Shown here one piece after another: positions 24,706 to 36,057 of a stretch of DNA of 64,000 nt. Each line of letters opens with the position of its first letter. The stretch's first letter is position 1. Made by a program: the position numbers and the translations under genes. The stretch is from NCBI GenBank assembly GCA_037013685.1, contig CM072885.1, positions 2,181,612 to 2,245,611 of the forward strand. The letters run 5' to 3'. Source of the stretch: Acridotheres tristis. Lineage: Eukaryota; Chordata; Aves; Passeriformes; Sturnidae. A model generated the notes under the pieces. That model was not told the DNA's origin and searched no databases. It saw nothing but the letters and a program-made list of their open reading frames with translations.

Positions 24706-25767
24706 TGCACCTAAGGCAGCACTGGGATGCTGCTCTCAGTTTGGGTGTCCTGGCACTGCTGCTCCTTGGCATCAATCAGGTGCAGCAGGGATTGCTGATG
24801 CAGAGTTTTCTTTGATGGTCCTAAAAAAATAAAAAGAGGGAGGCTCGGCATCCCTCGCTGCCTCTCACTTCAATATATTTAAAAATAACTCCTCTGTGAG
24901 CGTGTCCCAGCACCTCTCTGCCTCAGCACTTTTGAAGCTCTGGTGCATTCCAGCCCAACACTGGATTATCTCCATTTTATTGGTGCTGGATCACAAGCTG
25001 GGAGAACTTAAAAAAAAAAAATTTTAAAAAAATCTCCCCTTATGGTCACGGCTGGGAGAAGAAATCACTCCTGCTGCTGACTCTTCCTGATTCCCAGAAC
25101 TCTGGTTTAAGCACATGAGCATTCCAACTACCAATCCTATTGATTTTCAATTATGGCTCAAATGGAAGTGGTTGTAGCTTTGTGTTTACCCTCGGGAGAC
25201 TTTGCCTTGTCATTGCTGCTGAGGAGCAAGCATGGAGAAATTCAGTGCTGATGTGACTGTGGGGCTGGAACTCACTCCTGGCCAGAAACAGGGGTCACCA
25301 CTGTGGTTAAAACAACAAAATCCCTTTTTATGGGACTGGATGTGCTACCGGGGGCAATGCAGGGGTGTGTGGCATGCAGAAATCATGGCTATAAATACAG
25401 AGCCAGCGTGGCATGACAGAGTTATTGTTGGCATGAGAGTGGGGTATTTTTAAATTACATGGGGAGACTTCATTTCAAAGGGGAGCAATGCTGAACCTTG
25501 CTGGCATGTTCAGGATAGGCCAGGCAGGAGGCACATGAGAAGTTGGAAGCTGCAAAATTCACACTCTCCCTTCCCTGATCTGTAGCCTGGTGAGTGTTTG
25601 CCGTGGCTGCTGTGAGCAGGTGGATGTGAGGGTGGCCTGGAACAAACACAATTCAAGTGTTGAAGGCACTTTCCTCCTTGGATTTCTCAGCGATTTGCCA
25701 AGGGCAGGAAATACTGAATCCATTCCTTTGGCTGGGGATGCAAAGGAGTTAAATAGAGCCAGGTTAG

Positions 25768-26200
25768 GATTGTGGAATCACAGCATGATTTAGGTTGGAA
25801 GGGACTTTAAAGATTATCCAATTCCACTCCCTGCCTTGACAGGGACACCTTCCACTGTCCCAGGGTGCTCCAAGCCCCATCCAGCCTGGCCTTGGGCACT
25901 TCCAGGGATCCAGTGACAGCCACAGCTGCTCTGGGCACCCTGTGCCAGGGACTCACCACCTGCATGTGTGAAAAGCTACTTTTCCTCTTTTTCAAAAGCT
26001 TCCTTTAGGCCCTGGAAGGGGCTCTGAAGTCTCCCTGGAGCTTTCTCTTTTCCAGGCTGGACACCAGAGCAGAGGGACTCCAGCCCTTGGAGCATCTCCT
26101 CTGGTCCCTCTCTGACAGGTCCAGGTTTTATGCTGAGGGCTCCAGAGCTGTGAGTGCTTCTGCAGCTGAAGTCTCACAAGGGCTGAGTAGCAGCCCCATC
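25768..26200 (-). mobile_element. CR1 LINE 3' fragment, long copy
   Basis: It opens with tggaatcacagcatgattta and ggttggaagggactttaaag, and passes through the ctgccttgacagggacacct, ccatccagcctggccttggg and tgccagggactcaccacct blocks. It continues into tctccctggagctttctctt and aagtctcacaagggctgag. It is among the longest CR1 remnants in the window. Its inner boundary is approximate. Confidence 0.9.
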
Positions 26201-26718
26201 TTTCAGAGATTCCCTGAAAAAGCCCCCCCAAACCCAAGGATTATTATTCTCCTCAGCCTGTCCAAGAGCTGGGATGAATTCCACAGGGTTTGGATTTTCC
26301 TGGACCTTGCTCTGCCCTGCCCCACGTGCGTGTCCATGCTTCCAGAGCCGTGCTGTGTTTGTTCCCTTGCCTTTCCCTGGGAGCCACGAGGGTGTTATTT
26401 GTTATTTATAGCGGCTGGGCAGCTGGAGCCCAGCTTGGGTTTCCATCACCTGCTCCCCTTGCCTGCATCTGAGGGTGCAGCAGGGCTGGGTTTCAGCCTG
26501 GGGCGAGGTGCTGACCCTGACCCATCACTGCCCTTGGCCACAGGGCTCTGTCCTCATCCTCCTTTTCCCCTCAGGGCAGAGCCTGCAGGGAAAGAAATGC
26601 AGCAAGGGCCTGAATTATATATTGCAGGATGCACTTAGTAAGGGCTAAAGGGAATATTCTTCAAGGTGGTTTCATACCTCCACACTTTCTGTGTTTGCCT
26701 TGAGCCAAACCCATTTAC

Positions 26719-26771
<53 letters not shown>
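26719..26771. repeat. (TTA)n / (ATT)n microsatellite, about 18 uninterrupted units
   Basis: 53 bp of perfect triplet repeat. Perfect arrays of this length are usually length-polymorphic. Confidence 0.98.
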
Positions 26772-26773
<2 letters not shown>

Positions 26774-28954
26774 AGTTTCTGTGCAGGAGCAGGGGCTCTT
26801 CAGGATGGGCACTGTGCTGCCCTTTTGAAGGTCCAGGAGATCTTTTTGGGGTCCTGCAAGTCAGTGTGAATGGTAGGAGGAGAAAAATCTCTGTTAAATG
26901 GAATCAGGATCCTGGCAGGGAAGGTACAGGGCTGCTCTGAGCTGTGGTTTTATCTCACCTCTTCTCCCTGGGGGGGAGCCAGCAGCCCTACCTGCCTCTT
27001 TTCCCTCCCTTATCAGCAGCATCTGGCATTATCACATTTGTTCTATCTCCTCCTTGCAGTGCTGATATGAGAGGATATCTCCCAGGCTTGACAACAGGAT
27101 AAAAAAGTGGGGAATTAGCAAAGCCTGGATGCACGAGTCTCCATGAGTGTTTCCTTTCCAGCCTGAACATCAGCCCCGTGGTGTTCAGGAGGTGACCACA
27201 CTCTTCCTGCCTCTTCCACGGATTTCTGCTCCTCTGGAGGATGCAAACTCTGGCCACATGCTGGCAATAACCACGAGACAGTGGCCAGAGTAGCATGCAA
27301 AAAAAAAAAAATAAATTTTTTTTTCTTTTTCCCAGGGAGGCTGCTGAGAGCCAATTTTTATTTTTTCAGCCTGACTGCTGTTCCTGTGAGGAGGGGTAAC
27401 AGAGGTGAAAGGGCTGGAGCTTGATTATAGGATCCCTTTCCCTGCTTATATTTTTTTTTTTTTTTAGTCCCAATTGGAAACAGCTCCCCGCAGTGGCTCT
27501 GCTTCAAACCCCACTCCTTGGAGCTGACTCTGCAGCCCGGTGGGAGGCTCTGACTTCCCAGAAGTTCACAACCTTGCAGCTCCTGGAGCTGCAGCGTTCC
27601 CTGGAAAAGCACTGTGAGCTCCCTCCTCCCTGTGCCACGCTGGGGAAATGCCCTTTGTAATGCTCCCAGCTTTTGTTTTTTGCATGAGCTGTGTTGGGGT
27701 GAGCCTGCCAGAACATCATGAATTAGTTAGGAAGGGAAGCTGTGCTCGGGGTGTGCACAGGCAGGGAGAGCAGGCTTGGTGCTCAGACAGCCTCCAGGGT
27801 GCCTTGTAGTGCATTTTATACCCCCTTTACTTTTATACCTCTGTTAATCCCAGATTTCTTCGTGAGTCTTCGCTTCCCCAGCCATGGCTGGCTTCACACA
27901 AGGTCTGAAAATTTTGGTGCCCTATCCTGATATTTCAAAATATTCCAAGACGTTTCTTTCTTCAAATAAAACGTCCTCAACCCACAGAGTTCATGACAGA
28001 GCTTTGTGTCTCCTCGATGCCTCTGCCACCACAGCATCCCATGGCTCCTCCTGAAGGCTCTGGCTTTCCCCCTGAAAGAGAGAAAAGTTTAAAAGGGGAC
28101 AGTGTGGCCATTCAATGCCACCAAATGCCCGTGGCCCTGTGATTATTTTTATTTTTAAGTGATTTTCCCAGGAGAAGTTAACGTCTGTGATATTGAGGTG
28201 AAATTACTTAAAACCATCTTTGGAGAAGAATTGACCTAATGAGGTCAAAATCCTCATTAGGAGCACCTTTCTCTTCCTGGGAACATCTCAGCTCCCCTTC
28301 TACCCAACTGCTGGTGCTTTTTAAATTCTGAAGGCCAAGAATTCTCAGTCTCAGTGTGTCTCTGTGCCACACTTGCCTCTGCTCTCAGCCTCTGATACAT
28401 CAGCCAGATATTTTTCTCCTCTTTTGCATTTTATCCCATTCTCCCTCTGTCTTTGAGCCCCTTGTCACCATGATTTCATTCCTGCTGTCCCCGGAGGGTC
28501 ATTGCCACTCACCTCTCTGCAGTTATTTCTGCACAGTTGGGACTTTGTGATGAAAAACAAAACTCCCCGTCTGCTTCATTCGCAGAGCTGCTGGATTGGT
28601 TCCTGATTTCTTCCTTGGCTTCATTTCAAACCACAGCAGGTCAAGAAAGGAGGTAGATCAATGTCCTCTCCAAAATGTGACCTGCTCCATATTAGGACTT
28701 TTCTGACCCCACACTGCTACATCAGGACTTGCTGAAGGGTCAGGGAGCAGAGCTCTGCCCCGTTGTGCAGAGATGTAGGACTGGAAAGGACATTTGGGGT
28801 CAAATCTCTGTCCTTGCCATGTCATCCCTTTGTGTGGTTCTGATTGCAAACCTTGCAGGCTCTGTCCTCACCTTCAGCTGCTGCTTGCCCAGCCCAAGGG
28901 TTCCTCACTGCTGGTGATCCACAGGGATGGAGCTGGGTGTGGGAGAGGTGGGAT
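26772..28954. other. PLXNA4: Unique intron with short homopolymers
   Basis: Poly-A followed by poly-T lies at 27300-27336, and a further poly-T is near 27451-27466. No transposon similarity or gene was recognised. Confidence 0.5.
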
Positions 28955-29267
28955 GAGCTGGACCTGAACTGAGACCCAAGAACTGGACCCAGGAACTGGA
29001 CCTGAACTGAGACCCAGGAGCTGGAGACAGGAGCTGGACCTGAACTGAGACCCAGGAGCTGAAGAGGAGCTGGACCTAAACTGAGACCCAGGAACTGGGC
29101 ACAGGAGCTGGACCTGAACTGAGACCCAGGAACTGGACCCAGGAGCTGGACCTGAACTGAGACCCAGGAGCTGAAGAGGAGCTGGACCTGAACTGAGACC
29201 CAAGAACTGAGAACCAGGAGCTGGACCTGAACTGAGACCCAGGAACTGGACCTAAACTCAGACCCAG
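28955..29267. repeat. Minisatellite, 313 bp, nine copies with two alternating modules
   Basis: Each copy has a 25-bp core, gagctggacctgaactgaga followed by cccag, and a shorter spacer module of about 10 to 14 bp such as gaactggacccag or gagctgaaga. The core occurs nine times with one or two changes each. The alternation of spacer types gives a higher-order repeat of roughly 70 bp. Open frames across it on the minus strand are products of the repetition and do not indicate a gene. Confidence 0.95.
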
Positions 29268-29518
29268 GAAGATGCCTCCTGCACCAGATGCTGTCCTTAC
29301 TGGAGCCCAGAGGTGACATCCTAGGGCTGAGTCAAAGGCACTTTTTACTCTGTGTTGGGAGACAAGATCACCTCAAACAAGGAGAGGGTTTCCATCTGTC
29401 TCACAAAGTTGGTGGATCAGCATCCCCAAATGCTGCTTTGTGCAAGCTGTCTGTGGGATGCAGCTGCTCCTTTAATCCCACCCCAGACTGGGGGTGCAAC
29501 CTCAGCCCCAAAGCCACA

Positions 29519-29750
29519 GGTGTCACAGAATCATTGTCCCCAAATCATTTGGGTTGGAAAAGACCTCCAAGGTCATCAAGTCCAACCTGTGACCACCTTT
29601 TTGACTAAAGCAGAGCACTGAGTGCCTCCTCCAGTTGCTCCTACACCTCCAGGGAGGGGGATTCCAGCACCTCCTTCCAGTGCTTGACAACCCTTTCCAT
29701 GAAGAAATTCCTCCTGATGTCCAACCTGAGCCTCCTCTGTTTGCTGTGAT
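29519..29750 (-). mobile_element. CR1 LINE 3' fragment
   Basis: It reads aggtgtcacagaatcattg, then atttgggttggaaaagacct, ccaaggtcatcaagtccaac and the ctccagggagggggattcca, aaccctttccatgaagaaat and tcctgatgtccaacctgag blocks. The aagacctccaaggtcatcaa wording marks a different CR1 subfamily from most copies here. Confidence 0.9.
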
Positions 29751-30279
29751 GGGAAGTGACTCCAGATTTGGAGTGATGCTTTAAAATTGCCTCTCCTCCC
29801 ATGTTTTTTTTTTCATAAAGAGCAGCAAAAACTGTGCATCAAGCATGTCTTTTCTGTAAGTGCTTCCACCAGGAATATTTGATAGAGATGTGTGCTCACC
29901 TCAGAGCAGCCAGATTTGAAGGAGGGATTTATTAGCAGCCAATGTGAAATGTGCTCCTGCTGCTGCCTCCTCTGATTTCATGGTGCAGGACAGGGTTAGT
30001 TCTGTCTTTTTGTTTCCTTTTGGGTTTTAAGTGCTCCTCTGATGGCTGCTTTTTGTTCTGCTCTGTGTCCTGAGGGAGCTGAGTCAGCACAGAGCACCCA
30101 GCCCCTGCTCAGAGGAATTTGCACCGGTTTTGTTTGTTATTTTGAGTACAGCCAGTTCTGCTTTGCCTTTAATTGACAAGCAGGAAATATCTCTTGGTCT
30201 TCTCAGATAGCTGAGTCCCTTGCTTGGAGGAGAGGGGAAGCTCATAGGAAACTGGTGTTTGAGTGATTAGCAAACAGAA

Positions 30280-30720
30280 CACGATTTTGTAGCAAATGTA
30301 GCTCTTGATACTGGAGGTGTCAAATACTCTGAGTAATGATCGTGTTTTAAATAGAGTTTATAACTTTCTTCTCGTGCCTACACCGCCTACTGTATCTGCA
30401 TGGTGGAATTTACACCCAGGGTGGCTGTGTATAGATGATGTCTCTGAATAATTACACCTCCAGAGGAAGAGAGAGATCTGTCCTTGTTTATTTTTAAATA
30501 TTATCTATATCTGTGTGTCTAAAGAGAGAGGATTTTACGCAGATGGAATCTCTTTCGGGTCGCATTTCAATAATAATTACAGCTTAATGATGCTGCGGCT
30601 CTTTTATTTTATCTTGTATTATTTTAGCTGCTACTAATAACTGCTAATTTCCCAACCACAAAGGTCACGGCGTGGATGAGAATAAACACGTCGTAAACTG
30701 GCTGTAGTAAATAAATCCAC
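30280..30720. other. Candidate conserved non-coding element
   Basis: This AT-rich segment contains no recognised transposon and has CpGs scattered through AT-rich words (tttacgcagatgg, tttcgggtcgcattt, gtcacggcgtgg). TAATAATTAC and TTAATGATG words suit homeodomain factors. That combination is typical of old, constrained elements, but constraint cannot be judged from one sequence. Confidence 0.3.
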
Positions 30721-31266
30721 TCCCCAGAAGCTGTGGTACTGAGCACAGAATAGTGCAAGGACTGGGAAACAGCCTTGCCACTCATCTTCTGCCTGTATTA
30801 ATTGTGTAATGAAGGATCAGGCTGTGGTAATTGATTGAAGTGTGCTTGAGGTGGGGTTAAACTCTTAGTAAGTGGTGTGTAGCTACAGGACCCTTTTTAC
30901 AAGACCTGACCCAAAATTATTCACTGGTTACACTTCCACCAAAGCCTTCAGCTTGGATTTGTAAAGCTCCATCACCTCTCCCCTTCCTCCTTGCTGTTGT
31001 GTTTGGGTGTTATGTGTCTGCTGAGATTTGCCTGAGTTTATTTCCTGCACTGGAGGAAAAATCAATCTGCTCCCTGTGCCATGAAATGTCATCTCTGATT
31101 GCTTTTGGAGACAGGAGACAAGCTCTGGATAAACTCAGTACCGCCAAAACCTTACCCTAAAATTTATGACTGAGAGAGTTGCTTTGGTTTTTCTTGTTTT
31201 GACTCCTGGTTGAAGAAAATTTGATGGGCCACAGAGGGCTGGGGCTGAGTGGCTGCTTGGTGTAAG

Positions 31267-31470
31267 GGAAATATCAGAGAATCCCAGAACGATTTGGGTT
31301 GGAAGGGACATTAAAAATCATCTTGTTCCAGCCTGTGCCATGGCAGGGACACCTCCCACTATCCCAGGGTGCTCCAAGCCCCGTCCAGCTTTGGGCACTT
31401 CCAGGGATCTGGGGGCAGCCACAGCTTTTTTGGGCACCCTGTTCAGGAAATTCAGGAACAGTTTTTGATC
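31267..31470 (-). mobile_element. CR1 LINE 3' fragment
   Basis: Blocks visible are agaatcccagaacgatttgg, gttggaagggacattaaaa, ccatggcagggacacctccc, ggtgctccaagccccgtcca and ggcagccacagctttttt. Confidence 0.9.
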
Positions 31471-34120
31471 AGCAGTGCCAGGGATAGGGTGATGAGCTGC
31501 TGGCTGTGCCAAGGATTAACTGGAGAGGGAAGGTAATCCCAAGGCAACAGGTGGGATATGCTGAATTTACAGGACAGAGAGCCCATCCCAGAGTGAGGGA
31601 TTGAGCTGCTGAGGTGCCAATACCTTCACACAGAACAGTTTATTTTGGATGTGTGTCTGGGCTGGGTGAAACAGTCATGGGTTTTGGGTTTTTTTAGCTG
31701 AAAGGGTAAAATCCTGGTCCTGCTGGAACTGCTGTGGGAGTGAACAGCCCTGGGGATGTCTGCAGGAATTCTGTGGAAGTAGAATGGAGCATCTTTTCTG
31801 GAGAGAATGCCTATGGGAGGAGGGGACTGGATCATTCTCACCTGCTTCCTGTGCTGCTTTCTGCACCGCTGCTCACATCTCAGTTATCTCCACCACCGTG
31901 TTGTTTCCCCTCCCTCCCCTTCCAGCTCCTCTCCACCAGCTGTGCTGCCTCTGGAGGAGATAAAGCACATCCTGACACATTTCTGTCTGCAGCTCTCCCC
32001 CTGCATGGCTGGGCTTCTCACACCTACCTGCTCTGCTGGGAGGAGCAGACACGGGAACAGCTTTGCTGGCTGCTTGGCTCATGCCACACCATCCCTCTCC
32101 AAGGTGGAGTGCTGATGTCAGGCAGGGAACAGCCCTTGTGCTGAGGCAGGAAAAGCCTTCATGTTTCAGGAGCTGCTGCTTGAACACCATTTTCAGGTGC
32201 TGGTGCATTGAGGGGTAAATGTTTCTGCAGGTCAGATGTTGGACCAAGAGCTTGTCCAGCCTCCACAACTCTGATCAAACTCTCAGTCGTGCTTGATCCT
32301 TCATTATCCCACCCAAACCATTCCATGACTCTTTGTTTCTATCTCCTCACCTGGCTGGGGTGATGGGGCAGGTTTGGGGTGGCTGGGATCTCTCTGGGCA
32401 ACAGCAGCTCCTTCCTCTCCCACACACCTCGATTATTGCAAGCAATACCTTCACACACCACCTGAAGGAACTTTTTGTATCCAGAGAACCTCCTGGATAT
32501 GCTGGGGGCTTCCAGCAGGTGAGAGGTGGTGTTACAGGAGCTCCTGAGGATCCCATTAGGGCTCCTGGCCCTTCCCTCCCTCCTTTGCCATAGTTTGGAA
32601 GGAGCAGGGAGTGACAGGCAGTGCTGGCTGAGCATCCTGTGCTTGTGCTGCTGTTTTCCATTGATAATTCATCCCAGGATCAGCATTCACAATTAATTCA
32701 ATTACAGGGGCCTCATCACTCATTTATGAGGAAGGGAGGCTTATAAAGGGCTGCACACAGGGAACATGTCTTTGTGTGCTAAGGATGGAGCTGTTTCTAG
32801 CTGGGTGCTGTTCCTGTGGTGTCTGTGGGGGGGACTGGGCATATTCTGGGATGGAGAGGGCATCAGACAGGGGGCTTGTGTAGTGATGTAGCAGGGAAGC
32901 CTGACCTAACACCGAGGTGCACTTTTGGCATGATTTATGAGGATTTGGGGTCAAATCTAAACCATTTTAGTGGGCAGTACAGTGCAGGGATCCCTCCTGG
33001 AGGTGCACAGACATAACCCCAGTTCAGCCCTTCTAACCTTCATAATAGCCCCAAATTTTATATGTTTTCCTCTCCAGCTCTGTGATGAAAACACTTTTTA
33101 TGGTTTTCTCACGGGATACATCCTCCCTCTCACAGATTTTAGCTCTGTCCCTGTCCTCACTTTTATCCTGCCCTTCAGACCCTCTGTCCCCTCTGGCCAA
33201 AGCTGGTGATGATCATCACAAGAGCTCTTCTCTTTCTCCTTCCACATCCACATTGGGTCTGTAGCTGTTCTGTCATCAGGGAGAGACTTTTCCAGCTGAG
33301 GATTTGGGCTCACACCATGGATCAGCTGCAACATGAGTCTTTAGCCTTCCAGATTCTGGCTCACAATCCTTCTCTTGGAATGAGCTGGGGAGAGAGGGAA
33401 ATGCTCAGCTTTTGCACTCAGGTGAGGCTGGATTTTTTTGGGATTTGGGAAATTTGCCTGGCAATGCAAAGGTGTTGTAAAAAAGGTGATTACTTCACCC
33501 CTGATGCCCTTGGGAACTGGGTAAACACTCCTGGTGAGTCAAAGTCCACCAAATGTCAACAGGATTGTGTCACCTGTGAAACCCACCTGTGAAAATGATT
33601 TCTGGGTGACTTTTGCCTCAAATTGCTTTTCCTCCTTTTACTGTGGCTGGTTGAGGTTCTCCAATCACCATCACAGCTCTGTGCCATCTCCAGGATAGTG
33701 AGGATGGAGCACCTTGCTGTGCCCAGCTCAGGGTGGCAGCTGCTGGCACTCCACATTTCCTAGAAGTGACTTGACAGGGAGCTGTTCCCAGACTCTGTCC
33801 TTTTCCTTCCTTCTTTCTGAGCAAAAAACATAATTTTGACAAGCCAGTGATGCAGAAAATAACTTGCTGCTCTCCAACTGTTGCATCCCTTGACCCCAAT
33901 TAGAATGTGGTGCATGTAGAAGTGTCAGCTTCTTGCTTTCTCTCCTCTCCACATCTCCCTGACCAAAATTCCCATTACAAAGATGACACCTGAGTGCTCC
34001 ACAGGGCAGAAAGCACCTCTGACCAAAGAGAGAATCGGAGTGGATGTGAAATCCAGCTCCTCTGGGGGTTTTCTGCCCTTGGTTTCAGGACAAGGAGCAG
34101 GAAAACTGTCAGGAAGGAGC
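31471..34120. other. PLXNA4: Unique intron, nothing recognised
   Basis: No repeats or coding signals could be supported. Open frames of up to 136 codons overlap one another on both strands and lack motifs. Confidence 0.5.
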
Positions 34121-34176
34121 ACGGTGGTGCTGAATGATCTTAGAGATCTTTTCCAACTCTAATGATTTTCTGATTG
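34121..34176 (+). mobile_element. Short CR1 3' tail
   Basis: It reads tgaatgatcttagagatctt, then ttccaactctaatgatttt and ctgattga, the CR1 terminal block in plus orientation. It lies about 110 bp before another CR1 tail of a different type. Confidence 0.7.
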
Positions 34177-34284
34177 AATGAGATATTCCAACCTGTGGGA
34201 ATATTTCCCCTTCACCTGCCTTTATAGGGGTGGACCTATAGAATTGGCTCATGAATTGAAATGTAAAATGTCAAGGGTGAAGCC

Positions 34285-34448
34285 TTGAAGTTGTGGCTGC
34301 CCCTGGATCCCTGGAAGTGTCCAAGGCCAGGCTGGATGGAGCTGGGAGCACCCTGGGACAGTGGGAGGTGTCCCTGCCCATGGCAGGGGGTGGAACTGGA
34401 TGATCTTGAGGATCCTTTCCAACCCAAACCATTCTGTGGTTCCATGAT
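34285..34448 (+). mobile_element. CR1 LINE 3' fragment
   Basis: Blocks are gtggctgcccctggatccct, gtccaaggccaggctggatg, gggaggtgtccctgcccatg and the end at ctttccaacccaaaccattc followed by tgtggttccatga. Confidence 0.93.
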
Positions 34449-34687
34449 AAATCTCTGTATTCATTGCACACCTCCAGCTTGGCATCAGAGCTTTTCTTTT
34501 CAATGGCTGATGTCCTGAAGGCTGTGAAGGATGAGTATCAGTGTCTGTGGAAGGGGTGGGAGGTAGCCTGTGGATCAAGGGGTATTCAGCCCATTTCAGT
34601 GGCATTCAGGACCACCCCAAACTGCTCTTTTACCACCCCATGACCCTGCCCTTTATGTCGAGGAGCCATTGGCAGCTCCCTCAGGTT

Positions 34688-34693
34688 CTCCTG
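34688..34693. repeat. Target-site duplication, left copy (CTCCTG)
   Basis: CTCCTG immediately precedes the TGTAAC start of the LTR and is repeated exactly at 35311-35316. A 6-bp duplication is typical of beta-like (ERVK/ERV2) integrases. Confidence 0.88.
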
Positions 34694-35310
34694 TGTAACG
34701 GGGTGGGGTTTTGCACCACTTAATTCGTGCTTTGTCTGGAGTATCTTCTGTCTTCACTCAGAGCCAGGGTTAAAAAATACATGAAGGAAACGAATTTCTC
34801 ATGTTTGGGCTTGGTTGTTTATTAAATCTTATCTAAAATAGAGAAAGTTCAGCAACACCTCTGGCCACCAGCTAGAAGTGAGCAAAATGGAGAGAAATCC
34901 AGCTGCTGCAAGGTCTCTTAAAGCTAGACAGTCCAGTAGAGAAATAACACCTATATTATTTATCCTTTTAATCCAATAATCAAATTCCTGTGACCCTCAG
35001 TGTGACACTGATTGTCCAACCAGAAACTACTGCCTGAAACCACGAAGAAGGAAGATGAGCACCAAAAGAGACACCACCCAAAATCCTCCATCTTGTCCCA
35101 TCCCTATTCTTATATTATAAAAACCTCAAATTTAAACCCTTCACCATGTGAAATCACACACTTTTATTTAACTGCACACCCGTGATTTTAACTCCATCAC
35201 TCAAATTTGGAAGCTTCTCCAAGGCCTCAGGTCAAAAGCAGTGTTCTCCTGGGGGTCAGTGCCTGAAAGCACAGAAAGCTCCAAAAACCCCAGATTTGTG
35301 GGATCCAACA
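34694..35310 (-). mobile_element. Solo LTR of an endogenous retrovirus, 617 bp, copy A
   Basis: The element starts TGTAACGG and ends ATCCAACA on the plus strand, so both ends have the TG...CA form. It is flanked by the perfect 6-bp duplication CTCCTG. Orientation is taken as minus because the complement has AATAAA (plus 34818-34823) about 125 bp from its 3' end and a TATA-like AT stretch near 35109-35121, some 290 bp earlier. No gag, pol or env remnant lies next to it, so it is a solo LTR left by recombination. A second member of the family is at 59179-59804. Confidence 0.9.
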
Positions 35311-35316
35311 CTCCTG
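35311..35316. repeat. Target-site duplication, right copy (CTCCTG)
   Basis: An exact repeat of 34688-34693, directly after the LTR end CCAACA. Confidence 0.88.
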
Positions 35317-35734
35317 CAAGCTTGGCATGAACTCTGAGGCCAAGAGAGCAGAAAGCAGGGCTGGATTTGTGCCTGGGCTGGGTGTGACTTGTCCTCCCAC
35401 AGCTCTGATTTTTGGGATGGGACACTGGGAGCGTTTTCAGACCGTGGCTGCCTCGCTGTCAGTGAGGCACAACCTCTGCTCAGGTTCTCTGTGTGTGTGT
35501 GACATCCCAGGGGGTGGCAGGAGGGCACAGTTCCAGGCTGTGACTCATCCAGTCTTTTCCCACTGCTGCTGTAATTCAAGTGGAAATCTCAGAAGATGGC
35601 AAAACCTTCAGGCATGTGAAAGATGCCAGGATTTAAGTGCATGTGAATGAATCCAGGGCTCCTTTTTGAACTCGGGAAAACAGGGTAGGCTTGCTGTGAT
35701 CTCATTGCTCCTGCCTGCTGCCATGGAGTGACAG

Positions 35735-36000
35735 AACAAGGAGGAATGGATTGCAACTGGGAGAGAGGAGGTTTAGATTAGATATTAGGGAAAAAAATCA
35801 TTATTGAAAGGGTGGTGGTGAGGCCCTGGCAGAGGTTTCCCAGAGAAGCTGTGGATATCCCATCCCTGGAAGTGTTCAAGGCCAGGTTGGATGGAGTTTG
35901 GAGCAACCTGGGATAGTGGAAGGGGTCCCTGCCCATGGCAAGGGGTGCAATGAAATTATCTTAAAGTCCTTTCCAACCCAAACGATTCTGGGATCTTAAT
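35735..36000 (+). mobile_element. CR1 LINE 3' fragment
   Basis: Blocks include gtttagattagatattaggg, gggtggtggtgaggccctgg, atcccatccctggaagtgtt, caaggccaggttggatggag and ccatggcaaggggtgcaatg, ending in cctttccaacccaaacgatt followed by ctgggatctt. Confidence 0.93.
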
Positions 36001-36057
36001 GGTTCGACTTGATCTTAAATGTCTTTTCTGACCTAGATGATTCAGTGATTCTGTGAT
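36001..36057 (+). mobile_element. Second CR1-type tail directly abutting the previous one
   Basis: It reads ggttcgacttgatcttaaat, then gtcttttctgacctagatga and ttcagtgattctgtgatg, a CR1 terminal block of different wording from the one just before. It is either an older tail targeted by the newer insertion or a decayed tandem end. Confidence 0.65.

Noticed and set aside
28955..29267. CRISPR-like array
   Set aside because: Repeats and spacers are both repetitive, the units are contiguous, and the context is a vertebrate intron. This is a minisatellite.
28822..29319. Minus-strand frames with repeated SSSWVSVQVQ-like or GLSSGPAP-like peptides
   Set aside because: They are translations of the minisatellite in alternate frames, with no splice context or family match.
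34694..35310. Segmental duplication shared with 59179-59804
   Set aside because: Similarity stops exactly at TG...CA ends flanked by direct 6-bp duplications, which indicates retroviral insertion.
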